Of a stretch of DNA of 64,000 nt, positions 33,278 to 41,582 are shown piece after piece. Origin of the DNA: Rheinheimera mesophila (GTDB lineage: Bacteria > Pseudomonadota > Gammaproteobacteria > Enterobacterales > Alteromonadaceae). A program made the translations under genes and the position numbers. The stretch spans positions 1 to 64,000 of the forward strand of contig NZ_LAVS01000002.1 in the NCBI RefSeq assembly GCF_000986865.1, written 5' to 3'. The notes under the pieces were generated by a model that saw only the letters and a program-made list of their open reading frames with translations, searched no databases and was not told the DNA's origin. Within the stretch, counting starts at the first letter, position 1. Each line of letters begins with the position of its first letter.

Positions 33278-34159
33278 TTGAATCGTAAAACTCCGGCACC
33301 ATTGCATAAAAAAACGCAAACTGAGCTGCAAAAACCCTGGACTAAAACAAAACCAGCATCGGCCAAAACGGCTGAAATAAGAACTGCGGCGCCTAAAACG
33401 GTGTCGGCCAAAGTGCTGAAACAAAACCGACAGGAAGAAGCCAAAATTTATGGTGAAAATGCCTGCCGCGTGGCGTTTTTGCAGCGTCCTGAAGCTTTGG
33501 TCCGTTTGTATTTAAGCGAGCAAATGGCGCCTAAGTTTGCCGATCTGATGAAATATCTGGCAGCCCATAAAAAAGCTTACCATGTGGTGTCTGAAGCTGA
33601 ACTGGAAAAAGTAGCAGGCAGTCAGCATCACGGTGGTGTGGTGTTGTTGGCCAAACGCAAAGCTGTGCTGTCTCTGGCCAGCTATTTAACCCACAACAGC
33701 CGTAAAAAGCAGGATTGTTTACTGGCGTTGGATGGTGTGGGTAATCCACATAATTTAGGTGCTATAGCCCGTAGCTGTGCTCATTTTGGCATCAGTGGCA
33801 TAGTGATGAAAGATCCGGAGTTGCTGGCGCATGGCGCTGCAGCCCGCACTGCCGAGGGTGGTGTTGAGTTTGTCGAAGGCTTAAGTTGTGACAATCTGCC
33901 ATTGGCATTGCAGCTGTGTAAACAGGCAGGTTATACCCTGGTGACTACCTCAAGCCATGGCGGCGTTTCGCTGTACGGCAGCCAGTTACCAGCCAAAGTG
34001 GTGATTGTCTTTGGGGAAGAGATGTTTGGTGTGTCTCAGTCTGTGGCTAAATCTGCCGATATCGCCTTACAAATTCCAGGCACGGGCAAAGTGGAGTCGT
34101 TAAACGTCAGCGTGGCAGCCAGTTTGATTTTGGGCGAATGGTATCGTCAGCAGCAGTAA
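33278..34159 (+). CDS. TrmH family RNA methyltransferase (YfiF-like)
   Basis: 293 residues from TTG 33278 (AGGA 6 bases upstream; no ATG nearby). The first 45 residues are basic and disordered; then a substrate-binding domain (about 50-125) and the SPOUT knot: LLALDGVGNPHNLGAIARSCAHFG, VVIVFGEEMFGVSQS, ALQIPGTGKVESLNVSVAASLILGEW. The basic N-terminal extension and length match YfiF of enterobacteria, a member without a firmly assigned substrate. Divergent from rlmJ, 169 bp between starts. Confidence 0.9.
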   Translation: MNRKTPAPLHKKTQTELQKPWTKTKPASAKTAEIRTAAPKTVSAKVLKQNRQEEAKIYGENACRVAFLQRPEALVRLYLSEQMAPKFADLMKYLAAHKKAYHVVSEAELEKVAGSQHHGGVVLLAKRKAVLSLASYLTHNSRKKQDCLLALDGVGNPHNLGAIARSCAHFGISGIVMKDPELLAHGAAARTAEGGVEFVEGLSCDNLPLALQLCKQAGYTLVTTSSHGGVSLYGSQLPAKVVIVFGEEMFGVSQSVAKSADIALQIPGTGKVESLNVSVAASLILGEWYRQQQ

Positions 34160-34196
34160 ATTGGCAAAAGCGCCTGAGCTTAAGGCGGACATCTGC

Positions 34197-34331
34197 TCAG
34201 GGCATTAACCGGAGAAAAGTGCCCAGAGCAGGAGCCGTTTTGAGCGTTAAATAGGGGCCTGTCGCCAGAATCAAACTCAGGCAAATAAAACTGAGTAAAA
34301 ATCCGCTAAAGCCTTGTTTGTTCTTGTCCAT
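34197..34331 (-). CDS. Predicted 44-residue membrane peptide
   Basis: Reads MDKNKQGFSGFLLSFICLSL... and ends in FLRLMP. One hydrophobic helix (GFLLSFICLSLILATGPYL, about 10-28) follows a short basic head, GGAG lies 9 bases before ATG 34331 and a stop is at 34197. The peptide has no recognised family. The remaining sequence of this 367-bp gap (34160-34526) shows nothing further. It is too short to be sure that it is translated. Confidence 0.45.
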   Translation of the reverse strand: MDKNKQGFSGFLLSFICLSLILATGPYLTLKTAPALGTFLRLMP

Positions 34332-34526
34332 CGTCTTCGTCTCCGTTTCAGTCTGGGCGCCATTTTGCTGTAGCTGGTGGCCGTTGTTTGCGAAAAAGTG
34401 ATAAGCGGCGATTGAAGGGGACAGAAGGTGATGCTCGTGTTGCTCTTTGCTACAGCAGTCTGGTCTTGTGTTTTTCCCGCTTTATTGGTTTGATAGCCTT
34501 AACTATGTGGGAAAGGTGAGCTCAGG

Positions 34527-35147
34527 ATGAAACAAGGGGTGTGGTTGGCGGTATTTTTTAGTGTATTGATCTGGTCTGGTATTGAACCAAAGGATCCATT
34601 TACCTGGTTTCTTGAGGTGTTACCTGCCTTGATTGGTTTGCTGGTATTGGCTGTGACAAAAAGTCGTTTTCCGTTAACCCCTTTGTTGTATGGCCTTATT
34701 TTACTGCACTGCATTATTTTGATGGTGGGCGGCCATTACACTTATGCCGAAGTGCCGCTGTTTGATTGGATCCGTGACTGGACCGGAGGCGACCGTAATA
34801 ATTACGACAAAGTAGGGCATTTTGCGCAGGGTTTTATCCCGGTGATCATTTGCCGTGAACTGATTTTACGCAAAGGTTTAATTTTTGGTCAAAGCTGGCA
34901 GTGTTTCTTTAGTATTTGTTTCTGTTTAGCCTTCAGCGCTTTTTACGAATTGATTGAATGGTGGGTTGCTCTGTTGTCCGGTGAAGATGCAGCCGCCTTT
35001 TTAGGCACTCAGGGTTATGTCTGGGATACCCAGTCGGATATGGCCTGGGCTTTAACTGGCGCTTTAATCGGCTGGTTTACGCTCAAAACTTTACATGATC
35101 AACAATTGCGGCAATTGCGCGCAAACGCGGACAAAGGCCAGAGCTGA
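34527..35147 (+). CDS. DUF2238 (YjdF-like) inner membrane protein
   Basis: 206 residues with five to six hydrophobic helices: GVWLAVFFSVLIWSGIEP, LPALIGLLVLAV, YGLILLHCIILMVGG, GFIPVIICREL, FSICFCLAFSAFYELIEWWVALL and MAWALTGALIGWF. The family motifs GGHYTYAEVP, DKVGHFAQGF and WDTQSDMAWAL match DUF2238/YjdF proteins, which are of unknown function. A GC-rich inverted repeat around the stop (GGCCAG...CTGGCC) may act as a weak terminator before the convergent DGSG-repeat gene. Confidence 0.9.
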   Translation: MKQGVWLAVFFSVLIWSGIEPKDPFTWFLEVLPALIGLLVLAVTKSRFPLTPLLYGLILLHCIILMVGGHYTYAEVPLFDWIRDWTGGDRNNYDKVGHFAQGFIPVIICRELILRKGLIFGQSWQCFFSICFCLAFSAFYELIEWWVALLSGEDAAAFLGTQGYVWDTQSDMAWALTGALIGWFTLKTLHDQQLRQLRANADKGQS

Positions 35148-35169
35148 TCCAGCGCTGGCCTTATGGCCT

Positions 35170-35934
35170 TTAGTCTTTATCTAAGCTGACAGGACCGTTG
35201 ATCTGCTCCATGTTCAGTTCACCTGAGCCATCGTCCAGCAAGCTAAAACCACCGGCTTGTTGCACGCGGATATCACCTGAGCCGTCACTGACGCTCACCA
35301 TGCCCTTGACCTGCCGAATATCAACACCACCAGAGCCATCTTCCACCAGAACAGTGCCTGCAACCTGCTGAATAAACAAATCCCCCGAGCCATCTTCGAC
35401 GCTCAGGTTACCCGTTAGCTGTGTCAGACTGGCATTGCCTGAACCATCTTCCAGCACCAGGTTATTGCCCCCTTGCAGAGTTAGATTACCAGAGCCATCT
35501 TCAATCACCAGATCGGCGCTGAGGCCTTCAATCTGGATGTCACCTGAGCCATCTTGCAGAGTTAAAGCCAGTTCTGCCGGTACTTTGACAATCAGGTCGG
35601 CATAAGCTGATGAGCCGGTGCAAATACCTGTGCACGGCCCTCCAATCGCTTTCAGCACAGCGGCAGAGCCTTGCTTTTCCAGAGATAAAGTAAAGGGTCT
35701 GTCTTCGCTGGAATATAGATCCGCACTGACTTCAATCTGGTTTAGCCCTTTGACACCAATAATCTTTAAATCGCCTGCTTCGGTTTCAGCTTTTAATTCA
35801 GTTAAACCAGCAGCATTTAACTGTAACTGGCGCTCTTCATGGTTCAGATCTTCTGCGGCAGCACTATGACCTAGGTGGATCACACAGGCACTGAGCAATA
35901 ATGTGGGCAGACAGACCGCGATTAATTTTTTCAT
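35170..35934 (-). CDS. DUF4097-like lipoprotein with seven DGSG repeats (beta-solenoid)
   Basis: 254 residues. AAGGA precedes ATG 35934. Lipoprotein signal with lipobox LLSAC (Cys17). The N-terminal half (about 30-120) is a GIN/DUF4097-type start (GLTELKAETEAGDLKIIGVKG). From about residue 115 on, seven tandem 18-residue units each carry DGSG (as QDGSG, EDGSG x4, SDGSG, DDGSG), one turn of a right-handed beta-solenoid per unit. One unit is 17 residues long. This is exposed on the envelope by inference. A calcium-binding or adhesive role is possible because DGSG turns resemble acidic metal turns, but not shown. Confidence 0.8.
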   Translation of the reverse strand: MKKLIAVCLPTLLLSACVIHLGHSAAAEDLNHEERQLQLNAAGLTELKAETEAGDLKIIGVKGLNQIEVSADLYSSEDRPFTLSLEKQGSAAVLKAIGGPCTGICTGSSAYADLIVKVPAELALTLQDGSGDIQIEGLSADLVIEDGSGNLTLQGGNNLVLEDGSGNASLTQLTGNLSVEDGSGDLFIQQVAGTVLVEDGSGGVDIRQVKGMVSVSDGSGDIRVQQAGGFSLLDDGSGELNMEQINGPVSLDKD

Positions 35935-36078
35935 GATAAATCCTTAAAAATCTCCCTTGATACTGCAGTTAGTCTGCCTGTTGGCTCTGGGAATTGCAAA
36001 AGAATGGATGGCCTTAAAGTTGTTCAAAAACAATGCCTTATAAATTGTTACTCTTTGTGTTTAGACGGTTCAGCCGGG

Positions 36079-36735
36079 TTAGCTGGCTTTTTGATAACGC
36101 GACCAGAGCAACAACACCCGCTCTACGTAGACCTGAGTTTCAGTATAGGGTGGAATGCCCTGATGTTTGTCCACAGCGCCAGGCCCGGCGTTATAAGCGG
36201 CCATTGCCAGTTTGATATCGCCTTTATAACGTTGCAGTAAAGAGGATAAATAGGATGCACCGCCCTGAATATTTTGCTGTTGGTGCCAGACATTGGTGAC
36301 TCCCACTTCAGTGGCTGTATCCGGCATCAGTTGCATTAAACCTGCGGCGCCACTTTTGGATAACGCTTTGGGGTTAAAGGCCGACTCAGCATGGATCACT
36401 GCTCTTAGTAACGCCGGGTCCAACTGATATTCTGTGGCTGCTCTGCTGATTTCCTGTTGATACTGTTGCAAAAACAAAGGGGTCGTATGCCAGTTCTCAG
36501 TACTGTATGAACTGCAGGCAAAACAATCAAAACGAAGCCGCTGATAAGGCCGGTCTTTTGGTGCTCTGTCAGAAAAGGCGGTGATCCCGTTGGCTTGCTG
36601 GTAACGATACACGGGCGGTTCTGCTGCTGAGGCTGTTGTGATCAGTAGGAAAAAAACACAGGCTGTCAGGGCTTTAGCTGCTTGAAGTTTCAATTTATGC
36701 CCCCACCTTGTATTGAGTCTATCAAGCATAGTCAT
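36079..36735 (-). CDS. Soluble lytic murein transglycosylase, exported
   Basis: 218 residues with a signal peptide ending near TTASAAEPP, then a DUF4124-like stretch YRYQQANGITAFSDRAP and a pair of Cys (FACSS), then a C-terminal SLT domain: LLRAVIHAESAFNPKALSKSGAAGLMQLMPDTA (catalytic Glu in HAES) and LAMAAYNAGPGAVDKHQGIPPYTETQVYVERVL. Cleaves the peptidoglycan MurNAc-GlcNAc bond. The likely start is ATG 36735; ATG 36729 is six bases inside. Divergent from ahpC with 244 bp between them. Confidence 0.92.
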   Translation of the reverse strand: MTMLDRLNTRWGHKLKLQAAKALTACVFFLLITTASAAEPPVYRYQQANGITAFSDRAPKDRPYQRLRFDCFACSSYSTENWHTTPLFLQQYQQEISRAATEYQLDPALLRAVIHAESAFNPKALSKSGAAGLMQLMPDTATEVGVTNVWHQQQNIQGGASYLSSLLQRYKGDIKLAMAAYNAGPGAVDKHQGIPPYTETQVYVERVLLLWSRYQKAS

Positions 36736-36778
36736 TCTTTAGCGTGGTGTGAGCCTGACCAGTAAGGAACAACGGGAG

Positions 36779-36822
36779 TTCAGAACCTGTTCTTTTTTGT
36801 GTTGTCATACTGAGGTTCTGAA
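36779..36822. repeat. 10-bp perfect inverted repeat in the ahpC upstream region
   Basis: TTCAGAACCT (36779-36788) and AGGTTCTGAA (36813-36822) separated by 24 T-rich bases. It lies 158 bases before the ahpC start in the region shared with the divergent transglycosylase gene. It could be a regulator site, a hairpin or chance; it does not match an OxyR consensus. Confidence 0.6.
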
Positions 36823-36979
36823 TTAAAGCGGATAAATAGATAAATAGTCCAGCTTTTCAATCACAAAAACAGATTAACTTTATAGATTTAATTCGTTATC
36901 TCAAATCGTGTGGAACAGGTATTCTTTGTGCCATCGAAGCGAGTTCAATTTTAGTAATCAACCAACATGGAGTAAGACA

Positions 36980-37546
36980 ATGTCTTCAATTATCAACAGC
37001 ACTATCAAGCCATTTAAAGCGACTGCCTTCCATCACGGTAAATTTGTTCCAGTCACTGAACAAGACCTGTTAGGCAAATGGTCAGTCGTTGTATTCTACC
37101 CAGCTGACTTCACGTTCGTCTGCCCAACTGAATTAGGCGATCTGGCTGATTTCTATCCTAAGTTCCAGGAAATCGGTGTTGAAGTGTACTCAGTGTCTAC
37201 TGACACACACTTCACTCACAAAGCGTGGCACGATGCTTCTGAAACTATCAAGAAAATTAACTACCCGATGATCGGTGACCCAACAGGCACTATCACTCGC
37301 AACTTCGGTGTGATGATCGAGGAAGAAGGTTTAGCCTTACGTGGTACTTTCGTGATCAACCCACAAGGCGAAATCAAAGTTGCTGAAATTCACGACTTAG
37401 GTATCGGCCGCAGCGCTGCAGAACTGTTCCGTAAAGTTCAGGCTGCACAATACGTTGCGAACCACGACGGTGAAGTATGTCCAGCTAAATGGACTCCGGG
37501 TGAAGCGACTTTAGCTCCATCTTTAGACCTGGTTGGTAAGATCTAA
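36980..37546 (+). CDS. ahpC: Alkyl hydroperoxide reductase subunit C (peroxiredoxin)
   Basis: 188 residues from ATG 36980 (GGAG 7 bases upstream; upstream in-frame sequence is not family-like). Typical 2-Cys peroxiredoxin: peroxidatic Cys48 in [19 protein letters not shown], resolving Cys167 in [13 protein letters not shown], and the YF-like tail. Reduces organic hydroperoxides and H2O2. Codon use is strongly biased as in highly expressed genes. A terminator-like hairpin separates it from ahpF. Regulation by OxyR is expected from the family but no clear site was recognised. Confidence 0.97.
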   Translation: MSSIINSTIKPFKATAFHHGKFVPVTEQDLLGKWSVVVFYPADFTFVCPTELGDLADFYPKFQEIGVEVYSVSTDTHFTHKAWHDASETIKKINYPMIGDPTGTITRNFGVMIEEEGLALRGTFVINPQGEIKVAEIHDLGIGRSAAELFRKVQAAQYVANHDGEVCPAKWTPGEATLAPSLDLVGKI

Positions 37547-37563
37547 GTCTGTTACAAGACAGC

Positions 37564-37590
37564 GAGGGCTGATCCTCAGCCCTCTGTTTT
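37564..37590 (+). terminator. Hairpin/attenuator between ahpC and ahpF
   Basis: GAGGGCTGA-TCC-TCAGCCCTC (37564-37584), a perfect 9-bp stem with 3-base loop, followed by TGTTTT. Placed 18 bases after the ahpC stop and 120 bases before the ahpF start. Partial termination here would give more ahpC than ahpF mRNA. Confidence 0.75.
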
Positions 37591-37710
37591 CAAACGAATT
37601 GTTAAGTTTTGCTCACCAGACTGTTCTGGTACGGCGAAGCTTTGTCCAAAAGGGCAGTGGCAATCCACCTCAGGGTGGCCGTGACTGTGGCTATAAGAAA
37701 GGGGCCAAAT

Positions 37711-39255
37711 ATGTTAGATACCAATTTAAAGAACCAATTAAAAACCTATTTGCAAAACCTGAAAAGCCCGGTGGAGCTGATAGTGGCGTTAGACGGCAGT
37801 GATAAAGCGGCCGAGTTAAAAAGTCTGGCTGAAGATATTGCCAGTTTAAGTTCGCTGATCCAGTTAAAACACGAGACAGACCCTGCGGTGATGAAGCCAT
37901 CTATGCTGGTACGCTCCACTGCAAAAAATACGCAAATTCGGTTTGCTGGTGTGCCTATGGGCCACGAGTTTACCTCGCTTGTTTTGGCGTTGCTGCATTC
38001 AGGCGGCCATACCATCAAAGAAGAAGCTGCTGTGCTGGAGCAAATTGCCGCATTGCAGGGGGAATTTAACTTTGAAATTTTTGTGTCCTTAAGCTGTCAG
38101 ACATGTCCTGAAGTTGTTCAGGCACTGAATTTAATGGCTGCGGTGAATCCAGCGATCAAAACCACGATGATCGATGGTGCTGTGTTCCAGGACGAAGTCA
38201 GCAAACGTAACATCATGGCAGTGCCGACTGTGTATTTAAACGGTCAGCAGTTCTCTCAGGGCGCTATTACGCTGACTAATATTCTGAATAAAATCGACAC
38301 AGGTGCGGCGGCACGTCAGGCCGAAGCGCTGAAAAACAAAGACACCTTTGACATGCTGATCGTCGGTGGTGGCCCGGCGGGTTCTGCTGCTGCCATTTAT
38401 GCTGCCCGTAAAGGTCTGAATACCGGCGTTATTGCTGAACGTTTTGGTGGTCAGGTGGCGGATACTGTTGGCATTGAGAACTTTATTTCTGTCAAAGAAA
38501 CCGAAGGTCCAAAACTGGTTGCTAACTTAGAGTCGCACGTTCGTCATTACGAAGTCGATATTATGAATAGCCAAAAAGCAGTGAAGTTGAATAAAAATGA
38601 GTTGTTCGAAGTCACGCTTGAAAACGGTGCTGTGCTGAAAAGTAAAAGCGTGGTGTTATCTACTGGCGCACGCTGGAGAGAGATGAACGTACCGGGTGAA
38701 AAAGAATACCGCGGTAAAGGGGTAGCCTATTGCCCACACTGTGACGGCCCTTTATTTAAAGGTAAGAGAGTGGCAGTGATTGGTGGCGGTAACTCAGGTA
38801 TTGAGGCAGCGATAGATCTGGCAGGTATAGTGCAGCACGTGACAGTACTGGAGTTTGACAGCAAGCTGCGTGCAGATGCGGTACTGATTAAAAAAGCTGA
38901 GTCTATGGGCAACATCACTATTATCACGCAAGCACAAACCACTGAAGTGCTGGGTGATGGTCAGCGTGTGGTTGGGCTGAAGTACACAGACCGTACCAAT
39001 GGTGAAAGCAAAACTGTAGAACTGGCTGGTATCTTTGTCCAGATTGGTTTAGTGCCGAATACCGAGTGGTTAAGGGGCGCGGTGGAACTAACCCCACGGG
39101 GCGAGATTATGGTCGACAGCCATGGCCAAACCTCATTAAAAGGTGTGTTTGCAGCCGGTGATGCCACCAATACTCCGTACAAGCAAATCATTATTGCAAT
39201 GGGCAGTGGCGCCACAGCAGCCTTGGGGGCCTTCGATTATCTGATCCGTAACTAA
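37711..39255 (+). CDS. ahpF: Alkyl hydroperoxide reductase subunit F (NADH:AhpC reductase)
   Basis: 514 residues from ATG 37711 with AAAGGGG upstream; the same frame is open back to 37609 but E. coli AhpF begins at MLDTN-. Residues 1-200 form the tandem thioredoxin-fold domain with Cys129-Cys132 in SCQTCPEV; the rest is the FAD/NADH part ([19 protein letters not shown], and C341-C344 in YCPHCDGP, and the FAD motif [12 protein letters not shown]). It passes electrons from NADH to AhpC. All redox cysteines are in place. Terminator directly after. Confidence 0.97.
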   Translation: MLDTNLKNQLKTYLQNLKSPVELIVALDGSDKAAELKSLAEDIASLSSLIQLKHETDPAVMKPSMLVRSTAKNTQIRFAGVPMGHEFTSLVLALLHSGGHTIKEEAAVLEQIAALQGEFNFEIFVSLSCQTCPEVVQALNLMAAVNPAIKTTMIDGAVFQDEVSKRNIMAVPTVYLNGQQFSQGAITLTNILNKIDTGAAARQAEALKNKDTFDMLIVGGGPAGSAAAIYAARKGLNTGVIAERFGGQVADTVGIENFISVKETEGPKLVANLESHVRHYEVDIMNSQKAVKLNKNELFEVTLENGAVLKSKSVVLSTGARWREMNVPGEKEYRGKGVAYCPHCDGPLFKGKRVAVIGGGNSGIEAAIDLAGIVQHVTVLEFDSKLRADAVLIKKAESMGNITIITQAQTTEVLGDGQRVVGLKYTDRTNGESKTVELAGIFVQIGLVPNTEWLRGAVELTPRGEIMVDSHGQTSLKGVFAAGDATNTPYKQIIIAMGSGATAALGAFDYLIRN

Positions 39256-39270
39256 CAGCACAGAGCGCGG

Positions 39271-39302
39271 AAAAAACCACTTCATCGTGAAGTGGTTTTT
39301 TT
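39271..39302 (+). terminator. Rho-independent terminator of ahpCF
   Basis: AAAAAACCACTTCA (39271-39284), loop TCG, and the perfect complement ending in TTTTTTT. The A/T flanks make it function in both directions. Confidence 0.95.
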
Positions 39303-39371
39303 ATGCTTGTAAAATAACCAGGATTTAGGTTAAATAAGATGTTTTTAAAATAGATACAACAGGATGTTGGT

Positions 39372-39974
39372 ATGTTACATCAGGGAAAGCTAAAAGATTG
39401 GAGTTCCACCCAAGGCCGCGGTTTTATTCAGCGTGATAAAGCCGGGCCTGATATCAGTATCAGCAGCAGCGGTTTTCGAAAAAAACCTGCAGTGCTGAAC
39501 GATGGCGATAGTATTTTTTTTCAGATTGAAGTCGACTCCGACGGTAAGCTGCGGGCGGTAGCTGCCTACAAAGCAGGGCAGCATTTTGCGCCGGCTCCGG
39601 AATTAAAAAAGCCGACTCTTTTGTCTTTGCCTATGCAGCGTTTATTGTCGGTTTTAGTGACTTTGTCTATTCTGGCCTGGCTAGGTTACCAGTCGTTGTA
39701 TTTGTTCAGAGCCGAGGCCTCTTTGCCTGCGGTAGCCTTGCAGCAGAGCTCTGAACTGCCCAATCCCACTGTTTTAGCCGACAATCCGGTGTGGCCGCCG
39801 GTGCTGCCCCGCTCTGATGTTGAATTTCAATGCGAAGGCAAGCGCTATTGCTCTGAAATGCGCTCTTGCGAAGAGGCAAAGTTTTATTTGAACAACTGCC
39901 CAGATGTGATGCTTGACGGCAATAAAGACGGTGTCCCGTGCGAGCGGCAACACTGTGGCCGCGGTGATTTTTAG
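39372..39974 (+). CDS. Cold-shock-like domain / TM / Excalibur calcium-binding fusion
   Basis: 200 residues. Residues 1-68 resemble a cold-shock/OB domain (GKLKDWSSTQGRGFIQRDKAGPDIS, DGDSIFFQIEVDSDGKLRAVA) without the full RNP1 motif. One membrane helix follows (LLSVLVTLSILAWLGYQSLYL, about 88-110). The C-terminus is an Excalibur domain with CSEMRSCEEAKFYLNNCPDVMLDGNKDGVPCERQHC, including the DxDxDGxxCE calcium loop. The CSD-TM-Excalibur order is recognisable in several Shewanella and Pseudoalteromonas proteins; function unknown. The OB part would be cytoplasmic and the calcium loop outside. Confidence 0.85.
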   Translation: MLHQGKLKDWSSTQGRGFIQRDKAGPDISISSSGFRKKPAVLNDGDSIFFQIEVDSDGKLRAVAAYKAGQHFAPAPELKKPTLLSLPMQRLLSVLVTLSILAWLGYQSLYLFRAEASLPAVALQQSSELPNPTVLADNPVWPPVLPRSDVEFQCEGKRYCSEMRSCEEAKFYLNNCPDVMLDGNKDGVPCERQHCGRGDF

Positions 39975-39977
39975 CGC

Positions 39978-40373
39978 TTAGCTGATCTGACGTTTTTCAA
40001 ATAAGCTTTTGCTGTAGCCCACGGCAAAGTAAATCATCAGACTGTGAAACACCATCACGGCAGCGTAAGTTAAGGCCGCTTCAGTGAAGTGTTCAATTGC
40101 GATAATGCCAGTGGGGCTGCTGAAGGTTAACGCAGCCTGGATCAGTGCATCGCTGAGGATCAGTGCATAAATCACCTGTTGATTTTGCTCCGCAGTAAAG
40201 GCTGCATTTTGCTTTTTACTGTACTGGTACACCAGAAACACTGTCAGTGCCGGAAGCAGTAGTACGTCCTGAACAAAGCCTAATTTAATGGCCGAAAAGT
40301 AGTTCGCCAAAGCTAAGGCCAGCAAAACCAGGAGCTGAATAGCAAAAAATCGGCTGATGATAAAAGGCAACAT
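39978..40373 (-). CDS. Hypothetical four-helix membrane protein
   Basis: 131 residues starting MLPFIISRFFAIQLLVLLALALANYFSAIKLG. Four hydrophobic helices (about 8-25, 32-50, 68-88, 98-120; the last two are VIYALILSDALIQAALTF and AALTYAAVMVFHSLMIYFAVGY). Between the convergent Excalibur gene and a GGDEF gene on the same strand. No family recognised; related short integral proteins are common in gammaproteobacteria. Function unknown. Confidence 0.72.
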   Translation of the reverse strand: MLPFIISRFFAIQLLVLLALALANYFSAIKLGFVQDVLLLPALTVFLVYQYSKKQNAAFTAEQNQQVIYALILSDALIQAALTFSSPTGIIAIEHFTEAALTYAAVMVFHSLMIYFAVGYSKSLFEKRQIS

Positions 40374-40462
40374 GGATCACACCTGCACAACAGAAAGAAT
40401 ACCAGCTTAAAGTATTGTGGATAAAATGGCGCTTCGACTTAAGTCTAAGCTGCTGCGGACGT

Positions 40463-41467
40463 TTACTGCGCAGCAGTTGCTGCAATCACCACCTGATTCC
40501 GGCCATTGTGTTTGGCCTGATACAAAGCCACATCAGCGCTTTGCAACCAGCTTTCCCAATCATGGGCATGCTGCACTGTGGCGATACCGATAGAGGTGGT
40601 CAGTGCTGAGCCATCCGGCAAGGCCAACTGATGCCAAACGGCATGCCGGATTTTCTCTGCTAAACGATGTAAATCGGCCAGTTGAATGTCTTTGATCAGC
40701 AATACAAACTCCTCGCCGCCATAACGAAATACCGAGTCCTGCTGACGGATCATTTGCTTTAACAATGGCACCAGTTGACTCAGAATTTGATCGCCAGCGT
40801 GATGACCAAAATTGTCATTGATCCGTTTGAAATGATCCAAATCCAGCAGCATTAAACCACTGACTACCGCTTTATGCTGATATTGCTCAATAGCACTGCT
40901 TAACTCGTCGGTCAGCGAATGCCGGGTTGCAGCTCCGGTTAACGGATCTGTCGTTGCCAAACGCCTCAGTTCCTGCCGTTGCAGATGGGTGCGATAAGCA
41001 AAGATGTAAGCAAAAATACTGGTGACTAAAGTGGTGGTGATAAAGGCCAGTAACTGAAAATTGGTACTGAAGATTGTGGAGTGCTCGGAGAAGTGCAGTG
41101 AGACAATAGCGCAAACCATCAGTAACAACAGCAATAAGGCCTTGATGGGCGCCACCAAAAAAAAGATAAAGACCATCAGAGGATAAATCCAGAACAGTAC
41201 ATCCTGCCCCAGTTTCATGCATACCAGCACAGCACCAAAACAAAATACGCTGGCCATTAAAAAACCAGGCTTCTCTGTGTCGCCAGTGCGCCATGCCATC
41301 CAGACCGAAGCCGTGCTGACCGCTATCATCAGCAAATCTACAATACCCACCAGATAGCTTGCTGTTGCAATACGGTACAACGCATATGGCAATAAAGTAC
41401 AACTGGCAATCAAACCCACCAGAGTAATCATTAACAAATGGAAATCATGCTTCAGGCGTTGTAACAA
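40463..41467 (-). CDS. Membrane diguanylate cyclase (GGEEF)
   Basis: 334 residues from TTG 41467 (GAGGT 5-6 bases upstream; a later ATG lies within the first helix). Six helices (about 10-160: MITLVGLIASCTLLPYALY, LVGIVDLLMIAVSTASVWMAW, FWIYPLMVFIFFLVAPIKALLLLLLMVCA, LLAFITTTLVTSIFAYIFAY) precede a GGDEF domain with DPLTGAATRHSLTDEL, LLDLDHFKRINDNFGHHAGDQIL and the active RYGGEEFVLLI. It should make c-di-GMP. No RxxD inhibitory site is obvious. Adjacent to an unrelated membrane protein; its signal is unknown. Confidence 0.92.
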   Translation of the reverse strand: MLQRLKHDFHLLMITLVGLIASCTLLPYALYRIATASYLVGIVDLLMIAVSTASVWMAWRTGDTEKPGFLMASVFCFGAVLVCMKLGQDVLFWIYPLMVFIFFLVAPIKALLLLLLMVCAIVSLHFSEHSTIFSTNFQLLAFITTTLVTSIFAYIFAYRTHLQRQELRRLATTDPLTGAATRHSLTDELSSAIEQYQHKAVVSGLMLLDLDHFKRINDNFGHHAGDQILSQLVPLLKQMIRQQDSVFRYGGEEFVLLIKDIQLADLHRLAEKIRHAVWHQLALPDGSALTTSIGIATVQHAHDWESWLQSADVALYQAKHNGRNQVVIAATAAQ

Positions 41468-41518
41468 AATGTACCTCTGGCGTCGCGATACTGACGAATG
41501 GCTTTACTCTGACAAAGA

Positions 41519-41559
41519 AAGCAGATGAAAACAACCTTATTGTTTTCTCTGCTTTTTTT
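41519..41559. terminator. Bidirectional terminator downstream of the FMN reductase gene
   Basis: AAGCAGA/TCTGCTT and GAAAACAA/TTGTTTTC stems (one bulged T) around the loop CCTTA, followed by seven T on the plus strand and TTTCTTT on the minus strand. On the minus strand it follows the FMN reductase stop by about 24 bases. Confidence 0.75.
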
Positions 41560-41582
41560 CGGTTCTGAACCGCACCAGGCCG

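Noticed and set aside
33109-33444. Upstream extension of rlmJ
   Set aside because: RlmJ similarity and the normal 280-residue length start at 33108; the extension overlaps the divergent methyltransferase gene.
36830-36900. OxyR-like ATAG/CTAT elements before ahpC
   Set aside because: Several ATAG-like words occur in AT-rich DNA but none in the required spacing and symmetry.
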